64,000 bases of DNA from Halomonas sp. GFAJ-1 (GTDB lineage Bacteria > Pseudomonadota > Gammaproteobacteria > Pseudomonadales > Halomonadaceae): positions 1 through 64,000 of the forward strand of contig CP016490.1 of NCBI GenBank assembly GCA_002966495.1. Reading direction: 5' to 3'. The position numbers were made by a program, and so were the translations under genes. The notes beneath the pieces are model-generated. The model searched no databases. It was not told where the DNA came from and worked only from the letters and a program-made list of their open reading frames with translations. Below are positions 24,416 to 33,876 of this stretch, in pieces. The first letter of the stretch is position 1; each line of letters begins with the position of its first letter.

Positions 24416-26599
24416 TTAGCTATTCGCCTTTGCCGCCCGAGCCGCATGAAGCTTTTTATAGCTTTCGATCAGGCGCTGATGGCGCTCTAGGCCTTCTAAC
24501 TGCATATTCGTTGGCGTGAGGCCGTGGAAGCGAACCTCGCCACTGACTGAGCCCACCACCGCCGCCATGGTGGCCTCGCCAAACATGCGCTGGAAATTGG
24601 GCAGGTAGTCTTTAAGCTCCAGCTCGTCATCCAGCGCAATTTCCAGCACCGCGTTCACCGCTTGATAGAACAAGCCGCGCTCCACGGTGTTGTCGTTGTA
24701 CTGCAGGAACATCTGCACACAGTCCAACGCTTCTTCATGGCGCTGCAGGGCCAGATACACCAGCAGCTTTAGCTCCAGAATCGTCAGCTGTCCCCACACG
24801 GTGTTCTCATCAAACTCAATACCAATCAGCGTGATGATATCGGCGTGGTCATCCATCTGGCTCTCTTCCAGCCGCTCCACCAAGTCGGTGAGCTGATCAT
24901 CATCCAGTCGATGCAGGTTGAGAATATCTTCGCGGTAATCCAGCGCCTTATTGGTGTTATCCCAAATCAAATCTTCAATGGGGTACACCTCGGAGTAGCC
25001 CGGCACCAAAATACGGCAGACCGGCGCGCCCAGGTCTTCGTGTACCGCCATATACACTTCCGCATCTAGCTCTGCAAAAATACCGAACAGCGTGGCGGCT
25101 TCCTCTTCGTTGCTGCCTGAGAAGTCCCACTCGCTGAACTCAAAATCAGGCGTCGCGCTAAAGAAGCGCCAGGACACCACGCCGAAAGAGTCTATAAAGT
25201 GCTCAACAAAGTTGTTGGGCTCGGACACGGTTTGGGAGTTAAACGTCGGCAACGGCAGGTCATTCAGGCCTTCAAAGCTGCGGCCTTGGAGCAGCTCGGT
25301 CAGGCTGCGCTCTAGGGCTATTTCAAAGCTTGGGTGGGCACCAAAAGAGGCAAACACGCCACCGGTACGTGGGTTCATCAGCGTCACGCACATCACTGGG
25401 AACTGACCGCCCATGGAGGCATCTTTCACCAGCACTGGGAAGCCTTGAGCCTCCAGGGCGTTAATGCCCTCCAAGATGTCTGGGTACTTGGCAAGCACCT
25501 CCTGGGGCACGTCGGGCAGGGTTAGCTCCTGCTCAAGGATTTCCCGCTTTACCGCCCGCTCAAAAATTTCCGACAGGCACTGCACCTGGGCTTCTACCAG
25601 CGTATTACCGGCGCTCATGCCATTGCTTAAATAAAGGTTTTCGATGAGATTCGAGGGGAAGTAGACCGTTTCACCATCGGATTGGCGCACAAACGGCAGC
25701 GATACAATGCCTCGGTCTTCGCGGCCGGAGTTAGTATCAATCAGGTGCGACCCGCATAGTTCACCTTCTGGGTTGTAGATGGCCAGACAGTGCTCATCGA
25801 GGATTTCGTTGGGCAGCTCATCGTTAGGCCCCGGCTGGAACCACTTTTCATTGGGGTAGTGAACAAAATCACTGCCCGCAATCTCTTCACCAAAGAACTG
25901 GTCGTTATAGAAGAAGTTGCAGCTCAGGCGCTCTATAAACTCACCCAGAGCCGAGCACAGCGCGCTCTCTTTGGTGGCGCCTTTGCCGTTGGTAAAGCAC
26001 ATGGGCGAAGCAGCATCACGAATATGCAGCGACCAGACGTGGGGCACAATATTACGCCAGGAAGCGATCTCGATTTTCATGCCTAGCTCGGCCAGCATCG
26101 CACTCATATTGGCGATGGTCTGTTCTAGCGGCAGGTCTTTACCCGGAATGTAGGTAGTACTGCCTTCCGGGGCGCCCATTAACAGTGCCTGGGCATCCTC
26201 ATCGATATTTTCGACTGTTTCAATCTGGAACTCGGGGCCGGTTTGCACCACTTTCTTAACGGTGCAGCGGTCAATGGAGCGTAAAATGCCCTGGCGATCT
26301 TTTTCGGAGATATCTTCCGGCAGCTCGACCTGGATTTTAAAAATCTGCTTATAGCGATCTTCCGGGTCGACGATATTGTTCTGGGAAAGGCGGATGTTCT
26401 CGGTGGGGATATTCCGGGCGTTGCAGTACACCTTTACAAAGTAAGCGGCACACATGGCAGAAGACGCCAGGAAGTAGTCAAACGGGCCAGGGGCCGAGCC
26501 GTCGCCTTTGTAGCGAATCGGCTGGTCAGAAATCACCGTGAAGTCGTCGAACTTAGCCTCTAGGCGGAGGTTATCGAGATAGTTAACTTTAATTTCCAT
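24416..26599 (-). CDS. ycaO: OsmC-YcaO fusion protein
   Basis: 727 residues from the ATG at 26599 (MEIKVNYLDNLRLEAKFDD), the start seen in relatives; the longer frame adds 12 residues. The N-terminal OsmC domain (1-140) keeps both redox cysteines, in SSAMCAAYF and IDRCTVKKV. The YcaO domain follows (about 170-560), with NGKGATKESALCSALGEFIERLS and the Glu-rich ATP site. The C-terminal 130 residues are helical and TPR-like. YcaO proteins activate amide bonds with ATP. In E. coli YcaO is linked genetically to RimO methylthiolation of ribosomal protein S12. What the fused OsmC domain contributes is unknown. Confidence 0.88.
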   Translation of the reverse strand: MEIKVNYLDNLRLEAKFDDFTVISDQPIRYKGDGSAPGPFDYFLASSAMCAAYFVKVYCNARNIPTENIRLSQNNIVDPEDRYKQIFKIQVELPEDISEKDRQGILRSIDRCTVKKVVQTGPEFQIETVENIDEDAQALLMGAPEGSTTYIPGKDLPLEQTIANMSAMLAELGMKIEIASWRNIVPHVWSLHIRDAASPMCFTNGKGATKESALCSALGEFIERLSCNFFYNDQFFGEEIAGSDFVHYPNEKWFQPGPNDELPNEILDEHCLAIYNPEGELCGSHLIDTNSGREDRGIVSLPFVRQSDGETVYFPSNLIENLYLSNGMSAGNTLVEAQVQCLSEIFERAVKREILEQELTLPDVPQEVLAKYPDILEGINALEAQGFPVLVKDASMGGQFPVMCVTLMNPRTGGVFASFGAHPSFEIALERSLTELLQGRSFEGLNDLPLPTFNSQTVSEPNNFVEHFIDSFGVVSWRFFSATPDFEFSEWDFSGSNEEEAATLFGIFAELDAEVYMAVHEDLGAPVCRILVPGYSEVYPIEDLIWDNTNKALDYREDILNLHRLDDDQLTDLVERLEESQMDDHADIITLIGIEFDENTVWGQLTILELKLLVYLALQRHEEALDCVQMFLQYNDNTVERGLFYQAVNAVLEIALDDELELKDYLPNFQRMFGEATMAAVVGSVSGEVRFHGLTPTNMQLEGLERHQRLIESYKKLHAARAAKANS

Positions 26600-26703
26600 G
26601 AGCGGGCGTCCGGAGCAATGAGTGTGCCTTGGCATTTAAAATAAGGCGCCAGGCGAATTGCGGCCCATTATCCAGTTTTTCACCCGCTTCGTCTTGGTCA
26701 ACG

Positions 26704-28020
26704 TTACCCGTTTAACGACTTTACCAGCACCTTGGATTTTCGTGCGTGGTTATAGGTTTCGCGTTTTAACGGCGGCAGGTCATCTAGGTTAGCCGTGCGA
26801 AAGCCGCGCTCCACAAACCAGTGGGCGGTATGGGTAGTGAGCACAAATATTTCTGCCAGTCCACGCTGGCGGGCACGGCGCTCTAATGCCTCGACTAAGC
26901 GCTCGCCCCGCTCGCCGCCCCGGTAGTTACCGTGTACCGCTACGCAGGCCATTTCGCCCACGGTGGTACCGGGGAAAACATGCAGCGCGGCGCAACCAAT
27001 CACCATGCCGTCCCGCTCGATCACCATGTAATCATCTATTTCATGCTCAAGCCGCTCCCGGGAGCGGGCCACCAGCATGCCACGACGCTCTAACGGTTCT
27101 AGCAATTCAAGCAGGCCCGCTACATCGTTAAGCGTGGCTGGGCGAAGCTGCTCGTAGCGGTGTTGGGTGATCATGGTGCCCACCCCGTCACGGGTGAACA
27201 GCTCCCCCAATAGCGCATCGTGATTACGCCAGGAAAGTAAGTGGGTGCGAGCTACACCTTCCCGGGCAGCGGTACAGGCCGCGTTTAAGTGGCGTGCCAA
27301 CTCGCTGCCCGGCAACGCATGCTGCAGGCGAGGCTCGGCTTCTGCGGGGGAGAGCTGGCGCAGCAGCGCGCCCTGCTCGTCTTCTAGCCCCTCAGATTCA
27401 CCCAGTAAAATCAGCTTATCTGCCTTTAGGGCAACGGCGGCATGCTGGGCCACATCCGAGGCATCTAAATCAAACACTTCGCCGGTACTGGAGAAGCCCA
27501 ACGGTGGTAGCAACACCAGCGAGCCTTTTTCAAGCAGTCCTTCAATGGCGCTGGCCCGCACCCGGCGTACTTCGCCACTGTGGTCAAAATCGACCCCTTC
27601 ACGCACGCCCAGTGGCTTGGCAGTCACTAAGTTGCCGGAAATCACGCTAAGCTCCACGCCGTGCAGCGGCGTGCTGGGCAGGCCAAGTGACAGCCGCGCT
27701 TCCAGCCATAGCCGCTGGTGGGCGGCCACCTGCTCGACATGGGCCATTACCGCGCGGTCGGCTACCCAGCGGCCATCGACACGGGTTGGCTCAACACCGG
27801 CAGCGAGGAGTGACTCGTGCACCTGGGGGCGTATACCAAACACCACCACTAACCGCACGCCCAGGGTATGTAGTAACGCCAAATCCTGGATCAGCTGCTC
27901 CCCTCGGCCAGACGCCATGGCTTCGCCCTCAATTAAGATGACAAAGGTTCGTCCCCGGTGCGCATTAATATAGGGGGAGGCATTGCGAAACCAATCAACA
28001 AAGGGGAAACGTGTGTCCAA
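26704..28020 (-). CDS. argA: N-acetylglutamate synthase ArgA
   Basis: I choose the TTG at 28020 (GGAG eight bases upstream), giving 438 residues, the usual ArgA length and N-terminus (FVDWFRNASPYINAHRGRTFVI in two parts). The longer frame to 28080 would run into the terminator of the pit gene. The N-terminal amino-acid-kinase-like domain (about 10-285) binds arginine for feedback control. The C-terminal GNAT domain (about 295-438) has the acetyl-CoA loop VHGNYRGGERGERLV. It acetylates glutamate with acetyl-CoA, the first step of arginine synthesis. Confidence 0.92.
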   Translation of the reverse strand: MDTRFPFVDWFRNASPYINAHRGRTFVILIEGEAMASGRGEQLIQDLALLHTLGVRLVVVFGIRPQVHESLLAAGVEPTRVDGRWVADRAVMAHVEQVAAHQRLWLEARLSLGLPSTPLHGVELSVISGNLVTAKPLGVREGVDFDHSGEVRRVRASAIEGLLEKGSLVLLPPLGFSSTGEVFDLDASDVAQHAAVALKADKLILLGESEGLEDEQGALLRQLSPAEAEPRLQHALPGSELARHLNAACTAAREGVARTHLLSWRNHDALLGELFTRDGVGTMITQHRYEQLRPATLNDVAGLLELLEPLERRGMLVARSRERLEHEIDDYMVIERDGMVIGCAALHVFPGTTVGEMACVAVHGNYRGGERGERLVEALERRARQRGLAEIFVLTTHTAHWFVERGFRTANLDDLPPLKRETYNHARKSKVLVKSLNG

Positions 28021-28078
28021 GGGCCGCTCTCCGGCAGCAGGTGAAAGAAAAATAACCGCACTTACTTTAACAGAGCAC

Positions 28079-28119
28079 AAAAAACAGCGGCACCTTCTTG
28101 TGAAAAGAAGGTGCCGCTG
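28079..28119 (-). terminator. Strong terminator after the pit gene
   Basis: CAGCGGCACCTTCTT and AAGAAGGTGCCGCTG make a perfect 15-pair stem with a five-base loop. Six T follow on the minus strand. It lies 55 bases after the phosphate transporter stop and just upstream of argA. Confidence 0.95.
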
Positions 28120-28174
28120 GGGTTCAGCCTACCCTGGCACCATGCCAAAGCGCGCCGTACAGGCTAATCGCCCA

Positions 28175-29440
28175 TTAGCCAAACATGCCTTTAAACATAA
28201 AGAAGAACAGGATAGCTAAGCCTGCCCCTGCAGGCAGGGTAATCAACCACGACATCACGATGGTGCCAATCACACGCAGGTTAAGAGCCGCCATACCGCG
28301 TGCTAAGCCCACCCCAAGGATTGCCCCTACCAAGGTGTGGGTAGTGGAAATCGGCAAGCCCGTACCGGACGCCAGTACGACCGTGGTAGCCGCCGCCAGC
28401 GTGGCCGCAAAACCACGGCTGGGGGTTAGCTCGGTAATGCCAGTACCTACGGTGGCAATGACTTTATGGCCGTAGGTGACAAGACCAAAGACGATGCCAC
28501 CGCCACCAAGCACCAGCACCCACCAAGGGACTAACGCAGCACTATCGATAACACCATCGCTACGCACCACGCTAATCACCGCCGCCAACGGGCCAACGGC
28601 ATTCGCCACATCGTTAGAGCCGTGGGCAAAGGCCATCGCACAGGCGGTAAAGATCATCAACACGCCAAACACCCGCTCAACGTTGGCATAACCAAAGTGG
28701 TCGCTTGCGTTTTTTTCGTATTTGATACGCCGCTGCATCACCACGCCCAAGCCCATAATGACGACACCAATCAGGATCGACAGAAGGAAGCTTTGACCAA
28801 ACGAAAGATCCAGCCCGACATGGGTCAACCCCTTAGTGAGCGTGACCATGGAAACAATAAAGCCCACTAAGAAGATGTAGCCCGGCACATAGCGTTTGGC
28901 GGCAGCAAACGGATCGTTACTTTCAAAAATCAGGTGATGAACCGACTTGAACAGCACAAAACCAATGGTACCGGCCAACAAGGGCGAGACTACCCAGCTG
29001 GACGCAATCTGCCCCACTTTGCCCCATGCTACGGCTTCCACACCTAAACCTACTGCGCCAAAGCCGACGATAGCACCCACAATGGAGTGAGTAGTGGATA
29101 CCGGCCAGCCGCGAGCAGAGGCAATCATCAGCCAAATCGCTGCTGCCAGTAGCGCGGAGAGCATGCCATAGACCAATAGTTGCGGGTTTGCCTCAAGCAG
29201 TACCGGATCAAGCATGCCGCCGCGAATCGTTGCGGTCACCTCCCCACCAGCTAACCAGGCGCCTAAAAATTCAAAAATAACCGCAATGATGATGGCCTGC
29301 TTGATGGTGATCGCTTTCGACCCCACCGAGGTACCCATGGCGTTGGCCACATCGTTGGCACCTACGCCCCACGCCATAAAGAAGCCAAACAGACAGGCTA
29401 GGATAATAAAAATTTCACCGTGCTGGGCAATAATCAGCAT
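28175..29440 (-). CDS. pitA: Low-affinity inorganic phosphate transporter, Pit family
   Basis: 421 residues with about ten hydrophobic helices and the two PiT signatures: GANDVANAMGTSVGSKA near residue 27 and HGSNDVANAVGPLAAV near 265. Pit proteins import metal-phosphate with protons, or with sodium in some halophiles. The ATG at 29440 is preceded by AAGGGG and comes 9 bases after the DUF47 gene, so the two are translationally close. Confidence 0.93.
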   Translation of the reverse strand: MLIIAQHGEIFIILACLFGFFMAWGVGANDVANAMGTSVGSKAITIKQAIIIAVIFEFLGAWLAGGEVTATIRGGMLDPVLLEANPQLLVYGMLSALLAAAIWLMIASARGWPVSTTHSIVGAIVGFGAVGLGVEAVAWGKVGQIASSWVVSPLLAGTIGFVLFKSVHHLIFESNDPFAAAKRYVPGYIFLVGFIVSMVTLTKGLTHVGLDLSFGQSFLLSILIGVVIMGLGVVMQRRIKYEKNASDHFGYANVERVFGVLMIFTACAMAFAHGSNDVANAVGPLAAVISVVRSDGVIDSAALVPWWVLVLGGGGIVFGLVTYGHKVIATVGTGITELTPSRGFAATLAAATTVVLASGTGLPISTTHTLVGAILGVGLARGMAALNLRVIGTIVMSWLITLPAGAGLAILFFFMFKGMFG

Positions 29441-29449
29441 GAGAACCCC

Positions 29450-30130
29450 TTAGCGAGCGGTCAGAATCTGTAGGCGACTGCCCACGCGTTCGGCGCGATC
29501 GGATAGCTCGCCGACCCAGTCAATGATCTTGTAGAGAAAGATCACATCCACGGGGGGCAACTGGCTTTCCAGTTCAAACAAACGGCGGCGAATCGCCACT
29601 TGTTGACCATCCGCTTGGTGTTCGAGGGTGTGCAGTTCACGGATCATGTTCTGCATGACATCGGAAACATTGCGCCCAAACCCGGACTCCAGCAGGTCTT
29701 TAAGCTCTTCGAGCGCCTGGCGTGCCTGGGCAACACAGGCCACGCTGGTGACCATATACTCGCGCATAGGCGCTGCTAGCTCATCGGGCACGCGCATTTT
29801 ACGGCCCAGCATAATGCCGGTAATGTCGCGTACTTTATTAGCGATTTTGTCCTGTACGCTGATCAAGTCGAGCAGGTCAGAGCGCGATACGGGCAAGAAC
29901 ATAGTGTTGGGAAGGTTTAGCCGCAGCTCGGTTTTGAGCATATCCGCATCGTGCTCTAACCGGGTCACGTTTTCGCGTAACGTGGTCGCGGTTTCCCAAT
30001 CACCGATAAGGGTTGCCTCAAAGAAGGGCAACAGTTGATCGGCACATTCATTAGCCTTGACGATGTGAGCCAACAGCGGCTGGAATGGCGAGCGGCCAAA
30101 CATCGCGGAAAAAGGGTTGGAGGTAACCAT
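29450..30130 (-). CDS. DUF47/TIGR00153 PhoU-like protein, Pit accessory
   Basis: 226 residues, nearly all helical, with the DUF47 pattern (NPFSAMFGRSPFQPLLAH, then RLEHDADMLKTEL and LLDLISVQDKIANKVRD). The fold is that of PhoU: two three-helix bundles with acidic metal-binding motifs. This gene almost always precedes pit, as here, and is thought to modulate the transporter. It heads a two-gene operon. Confidence 0.9.
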   Translation of the reverse strand: MVTSNPFSAMFGRSPFQPLLAHIVKANECADQLLPFFEATLIGDWETATTLRENVTRLEHDADMLKTELRLNLPNTMFLPVSRSDLLDLISVQDKIANKVRDITGIMLGRKMRVPDELAAPMREYMVTSVACVAQARQALEELKDLLESGFGRNVSDVMQNMIRELHTLEHQADGQQVAIRRRLFELESQLPPVDVIFLYKIIDWVGELSDRAERVGSRLQILTAR

Positions 30131-30266
30131 ATAGCCTTTAGCCTGTTTTCGGAGTGCCTGGAAATGGCGGGCGCTAGTATAAAGAGTGCGCCTGCCCCCG
30201 TCATAAAAAGTTCATAATGTCGTTAGAAACTCGCCAAACCGTCACACAGCTAAGGTGGCTAATATC

Positions 30267-31166
30267 ATGAAAAATTCAAACCTCAATTCTGCCATTAATG
30301 AGGTTGAGCTTAAGCTGGCACTGCCTTCCACACAGGTGGATGCGCTGTTTAACCACGCGACCGTTGTGGGTGCGGCGCCATTAAAACAGCATTTAGTTAA
30401 TACCTACTTCGACACGCCTGCCGGTGATTTAGCCAGGAGCCAGATCGCCGTACGCCTGCGCCAAGTAGATAGCCACGTGCTGCAAACGGTTAAAACTGCA
30501 GGCCATGGCAGCGGAGGCCTATCAAGCCGCCAGGAGTGGGAGTGGGCGCTTAACCACCGGCAGCTGGACGCTACCGCTCTTGCTGAACTTCCACCCTTTC
30601 AAGGCGAACTAGCAAGGGCTATTGAGCAACTAACCCCTACGTTAAATACCGACTTTACCCGTCACAGCTGGCAGCTAACGTGGCAAGGTAGCCATATTGA
30701 GCTGGTATTGGACGAGGGGGAAATTATCAGCGGCGGCGCCCACGCATTGATTTGCGAGGTAGAACTGGAGTTAAAAGCGGGCGAACCAGAAGCGCTATGG
30801 TCCCTGGCACTAGCGCTTACGGAAAGCGTGCCGCTGCGGCCATCTGACAGCAGCAAAGCTGCCCGGGGTAACGCCTTGGCCGCTAACCAGTGGCCGCTTC
30901 CGGATGCCAGCACGCCCGCCCAGTGGCTACACCGGGCTACCCTGGCGCTAGATGCTTATCACGACAGTGGTCAAAACACGCACTTAGTAGCGGCCCAGCA
31001 GGCCTTGAATGCCCTGGCCACTCACCCTCAGCTGGACGATAACCTACACCCTATTGCCCAACAGCTGCCCAATGCACTTACTGCCAACGGGCAGCCGAGT
31101 GCTGCTTACGGCCACGCCGCGTTAACGCTGGCCCATCGCTTGTCGACACAAACCCCGCTACGCTGA
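30267..31166 (+). CDS. CYTH-domain protein
   Basis: 299 residues from the ATG at 30267, eight bases after AAGGTGG; a GTG at 30255 is possible. The N-terminal CYTH motif ExExK is in NEVELKLAL, followed by the basic and acidic strands of the triphosphate tunnel fold (VRLRQVDSHVLQTVKTAG, REWEW-like RQEWEW, ELVLDEGEI). Relatives include inorganic triphosphatases such as E. coli YgiF, although the C-terminal 90 residues here are shorter than a full CHAD domain. Substrate assignment to inorganic triphosphate is inference. Confidence 0.82.
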   Translation: MKNSNLNSAINEVELKLALPSTQVDALFNHATVVGAAPLKQHLVNTYFDTPAGDLARSQIAVRLRQVDSHVLQTVKTAGHGSGGLSSRQEWEWALNHRQLDATALAELPPFQGELARAIEQLTPTLNTDFTRHSWQLTWQGSHIELVLDEGEIISGGAHALICEVELELKAGEPEALWSLALALTESVPLRPSDSSKAARGNALAANQWPLPDASTPAQWLHRATLALDAYHDSGQNTHLVAAQQALNALATHPQLDDNLHPIAQQLPNALTANGQPSAAYGHAALTLAHRLSTQTPLR

Positions 31167-31196
31167 TACGCATTAAGCCCACTTCAGGATGACACG

Positions 31197-32084
31197 ATGA
31201 GCTTTCATTTAACCCCCGGTGCAGAGGGGCTGCGCACGCGGCTTTTCCATATTATTTTTGAGTCGGATACGCCGGGGGCCAAGGCATTTGATCTTGCGCT
31301 GATTATTGCCATTTTGATGAGTGTAGCGGTAATACTGCTAAACAGCGTGGAAGCCTACGCCACGCGCTATGGCGCTATTTTTTTCTATGTGGAGTGGGCC
31401 TTTACCCTGCTATTTACCATCGAGCTAGCAGTGAGGATCTATTGCCTTGAACGCCCAACCCTCTATCTAAAAAGTTTTTACGGCATCATAGACCTGATCG
31501 CCATTTTGCCCACGTGGCTAGTGCTATTAGTGCCCGGCGCTCAAGGGCTGGTCATTGTTCGGCTACTGCGTGTGCTGCGTATTTTCCGCATTTTACGCTT
31601 AATGGAGTTTGTCGGCGAAGCGCGGCTGCTAATAGATGCGCTCAAACGTAGCCTACGCCAGATTTTGCTGTTTTTTAGCAGCATTCTGATGGTTGTTACG
31701 CTGTTTGCCGCGCTGATGTACACCATTGAGTCGCCAGAGGCAGGCTTTACCAGCATCCCCATGTCCATTTATTGGGCGATTGTTAGCATGACCACCGTAG
31801 GCTACGGCGACATTGTGCCCGCCACGCCCTTGGGCAAGTCGATCACTATGATTTTGATGCTGCTGGGGTACTCGATTATCGCCGTACCTACAGGGGTATT
31901 TTCGGCCCAGGTAATACGCTCTATTCGAGAGGATCGTTATTCAGATGAAGCCTGCCCTGGCTGCGGCCACGACCGGCACGAAAAGCGCGCCCGCTACTGC
32001 TTGCGCTGCGGCACATGGCTGGACGAAGAGAGCGAAGATCCACGCAAGAAGAAAAAAGAGCACAAAAACGAAAAAAGGCCCTAG
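31197..32084 (+). CDS. Voltage-gated potassium channel with C-terminal zinc ribbon
   Basis: 295 residues with six transmembrane segments. S4 is recognisable by regularly spaced arginines (VRLLRVLRIFRILRL, about 120-135), and the selectivity filter is TTVGYGDIVP at about 200. After S6 a short tail carries CPGCGH and YCLRCGTWL, a zinc-ribbon-like four-cysteine arrangement, then a lysine-rich end. It is an inner-membrane tetrameric channel that should pass potassium. The gene follows the CYTH gene by 30 bases with AGGA before its ATG. Confidence 0.9.
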   Translation: MSFHLTPGAEGLRTRLFHIIFESDTPGAKAFDLALIIAILMSVAVILLNSVEAYATRYGAIFFYVEWAFTLLFTIELAVRIYCLERPTLYLKSFYGIIDLIAILPTWLVLLVPGAQGLVIVRLLRVLRIFRILRLMEFVGEARLLIDALKRSLRQILLFFSSILMVVTLFAALMYTIESPEAGFTSIPMSIYWAIVSMTTVGYGDIVPATPLGKSITMILMLLGYSIIAVPTGVFSAQVIRSIREDRYSDEACPGCGHDRHEKRARYCLRCGTWLDEESEDPRKKKKEHKNEKRP

Positions 32085-32101
32085 TCATGCACTAGGGCCT
32101 T
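32071..32101. terminator. Terminator shared by convergent channel and phosphatase genes
   Basis: AAGGCCCTAGT and ACTAGGGCCTT form an eleven-pair stem with a five-base loop. The T-tract is strong on the minus strand (six T), so it mainly ends the phosphatase transcript. The channel gene's stop codon lies within the hairpin. Confidence 0.85.
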
Positions 32102-32140
32102 CTCAGCGAGCTGGCTAGCTTTCAAGTGGGCAGCTACAAC

Positions 32141-32917
32141 TTACTCGTCTTCAAAAGGTGCTTGCCAAGCTTCAAGCTCCGCGCCGCTCCAATTTCCGTA
32201 GGACGCATTGGGGAACACAATCCAGTCGTTACCAAACCGTTCTGCATGATCATTAACCAGATCGCGCTGCTCTTCAAGGCTGGCGTCGACAAAGTCACCC
32301 GAGAAATCATGCAGCGTATCGCCCAGCTGCATCACAAGCGTGTGGTTGTCTTCGACAATCGCGCGACGCTCGGTCTTCGGAGGGCCAAGCAACATCACTC
32401 GCTCGTCAGATACCTGGGGAAACTCTAATGCTTCCATGGTAGCCAGCGTATCCGCTTTATTTTCTTGGTAGCGATCCGATACATAGTAGATCGACACACC
32501 CTGCTCATCGGCAAACTTCAGGAACTCCATGGCACCTGGGATCAAACGCGGCTCGCCTTCGCGCTCCCAATGCAGCCAAGTATCCCAAACAGTGAAGTCG
32601 TGACAGGCCTGCATATCGCGCACTAATAGGGCACTGTTATCGATAAGGGTCTCATCCACATCGGTAATGATGGCCAAGTCGGCACCTTCACCATGCGCTT
32701 CAATCTGTTTCTCCAGACGATAGGTCGCCAGTTCGAAGCCTTGGCGCTGTAAAGCAATTATTTCTGCGGATTGCTGTTGGTAACGAAGTCCCATGGCGTA
32801 TTCAGTCTGTTCACAGGCACTAGCGTCATCGGCTACAGCGTTTCCCGACAGCGGGAGTAGCGCTAAGCTTGCGAAAGCCGTTGCTGTGGCAGCATTACGG
32901 TATCGAGATATCGTCAT
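32141..32917 (-). CDS. Periplasmic HAD acid phosphatase, lipoprotein e(P4)-like
   Basis: 258 residues. The signal peptide ends at AVA-DD near residue 30. There is no lipobox cysteine, so unlike lipoprotein e(P4) the protein should be soluble in the periplasm. The HAD subfamily IIIB motif is clear (ITDVDETLIDN, about 83-93), with the second motif in YYVSDRYQENK and the acidic motif in LQLGDTLHDFSG-like MQLGDTLHDFSG. Such enzymes dephosphorylate nucleotides such as NMN and AMP, feeding salvage. The gene stands alone. Confidence 0.88.
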   Translation of the reverse strand: MTISRYRNAATATAFASLALLPLSGNAVADDASACEQTEYAMGLRYQQQSAEIIALQRQGFELATYRLEKQIEAHGEGADLAIITDVDETLIDNSALLVRDMQACHDFTVWDTWLHWEREGEPRLIPGAMEFLKFADEQGVSIYYVSDRYQENKADTLATMEALEFPQVSDERVMLLGPPKTERRAIVEDNHTLVMQLGDTLHDFSGDFVDASLEEQRDLVNDHAERFGNDWIVFPNASYGNWSGAELEAWQAPFEDE

Positions 32918-33129
32918 TAAGCAATCTCCAGTTATTGGTGATTATCAAGTCGCGGGGGAACCCCACACCATTCATCACAATTAATTATAGACATTAAGCA
33001 TTATCATCATAATTTATTTTTATTGCTCATTCAAATAAGAAAGGAGACATGCCAAAGAAAGCACTATTGATGCGCTTGTTATCACTGCTCTGGATGGATG
33101 ATAGATACATGCAGAAGGTAAACGTAAAC

Positions 33130-33150
33130 AGCCCCCGTCATCAGGGGGCT
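33130..33150 (-). terminator. Hairpin after the yciO gene
   Basis: AGCCCCC and GGGGGCT form a seven-pair, GC-only-core stem with a seven-base loop. On the minus strand it is followed by GTTTACGTTT, a moderate T-tract. It lies 23 bases after the stop. Confidence 0.65.
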
Positions 33151-33172
33151 GGTCATCAATGCTAGCAGGGTA

Positions 33173-33796
33173 TTAACTCGTAAACGGCGAAACATCGCCC
33201 CGGCCTTCGCGCAGGATTTTAGGCGGCAGCTCACGTAGGTCGATCACACTGGTGGGGTCTAAATGACAGGCACCACCGTCGATAATGGCGTCTAAATGGG
33301 CGCCAAAGCGTTCGCGGATCTCTTCAGGGTCGCTCATGGGCAGGTCATCGCCGACCGGGATAAGCGTTACGCTCATGAGCGGCTCGCCCAGCGCGGCTAA
33401 CAAGGCGTGGGTAATACGGTGGTCCGGCACGCGCACCCCGATAGAACGACGCTTAGGGTGCAGTAATAGGCGCGGAACTTCGGTCGTGGCATCCAGAATG
33501 AAGGTATAGGGGCCAGGCGTATGCGCTTTTAACAGCCGAAACACGGCGTTATCGACCTTGGCGTAGGTGCCTATCTCAGACAGATCCGAACACACCAGCG
33601 TAAAGTTGTGTTTATCGTCTAGAGAGCGCAGCCATTTGATTTTCTCAATCGCCTTTTTTTCGCCCAAGTGGCAGCCCAGCGCATAGCCGGAGTCCGTCGG
33701 ATACGCGACCACACCGCCTTTACGAATGATTTCTATGGCTTGGTCGATCAAACGCTTTTGCGGATTTTCTGGGTGTATCTGGAAATATTGGCTCAT
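33173..33796 (-). CDS. yciO: YciO, Sua5/YrdC-family protein
   Basis: 207 residues of the YrdC/Sua5 fold: GGVVAYPTDSGYALGC near residue 28, KHNFTLVCSDL near 82, PGPYTFILDAT near 110 and the KRRSIGVRVPDH segment. These enzymes make threonylcarbamoyl-AMP for tRNA t6A. The YciO branch is a paralogue of the essential TsaC and its activity is weaker or different. AGGAG precedes the ATG at 33796. It is the second gene after the PHP gene, as in E. coli where yciV and yciO are neighbours. Confidence 0.9.
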   Translation of the reverse strand: MSQYFQIHPENPQKRLIDQAIEIIRKGGVVAYPTDSGYALGCHLGEKKAIEKIKWLRSLDDKHNFTLVCSDLSEIGTYAKVDNAVFRLLKAHTPGPYTFILDATTEVPRLLLHPKRRSIGVRVPDHRITHALLAALGEPLMSVTLIPVGDDLPMSDPEEIRERFGAHLDAIIDGGACHLDPTSVIDLRELPPKILREGRGDVSPFTS

Positions 33797-33876
33797 CGCT
33801 TGCTCCTGCTGGTAGGGCTATGTTCGCTATGTATTTTTTAGCTTGATCCGTTCAGCTTAGCTGATTCGCAGGCTTG

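Noticed and set aside
27245..27973. 242-codon plus-strand open frame opposite argA
   Set aside because: Its codon positions mirror argA, which has clear homology. The translation is Ser/Arg/Thr-rich without domain features.
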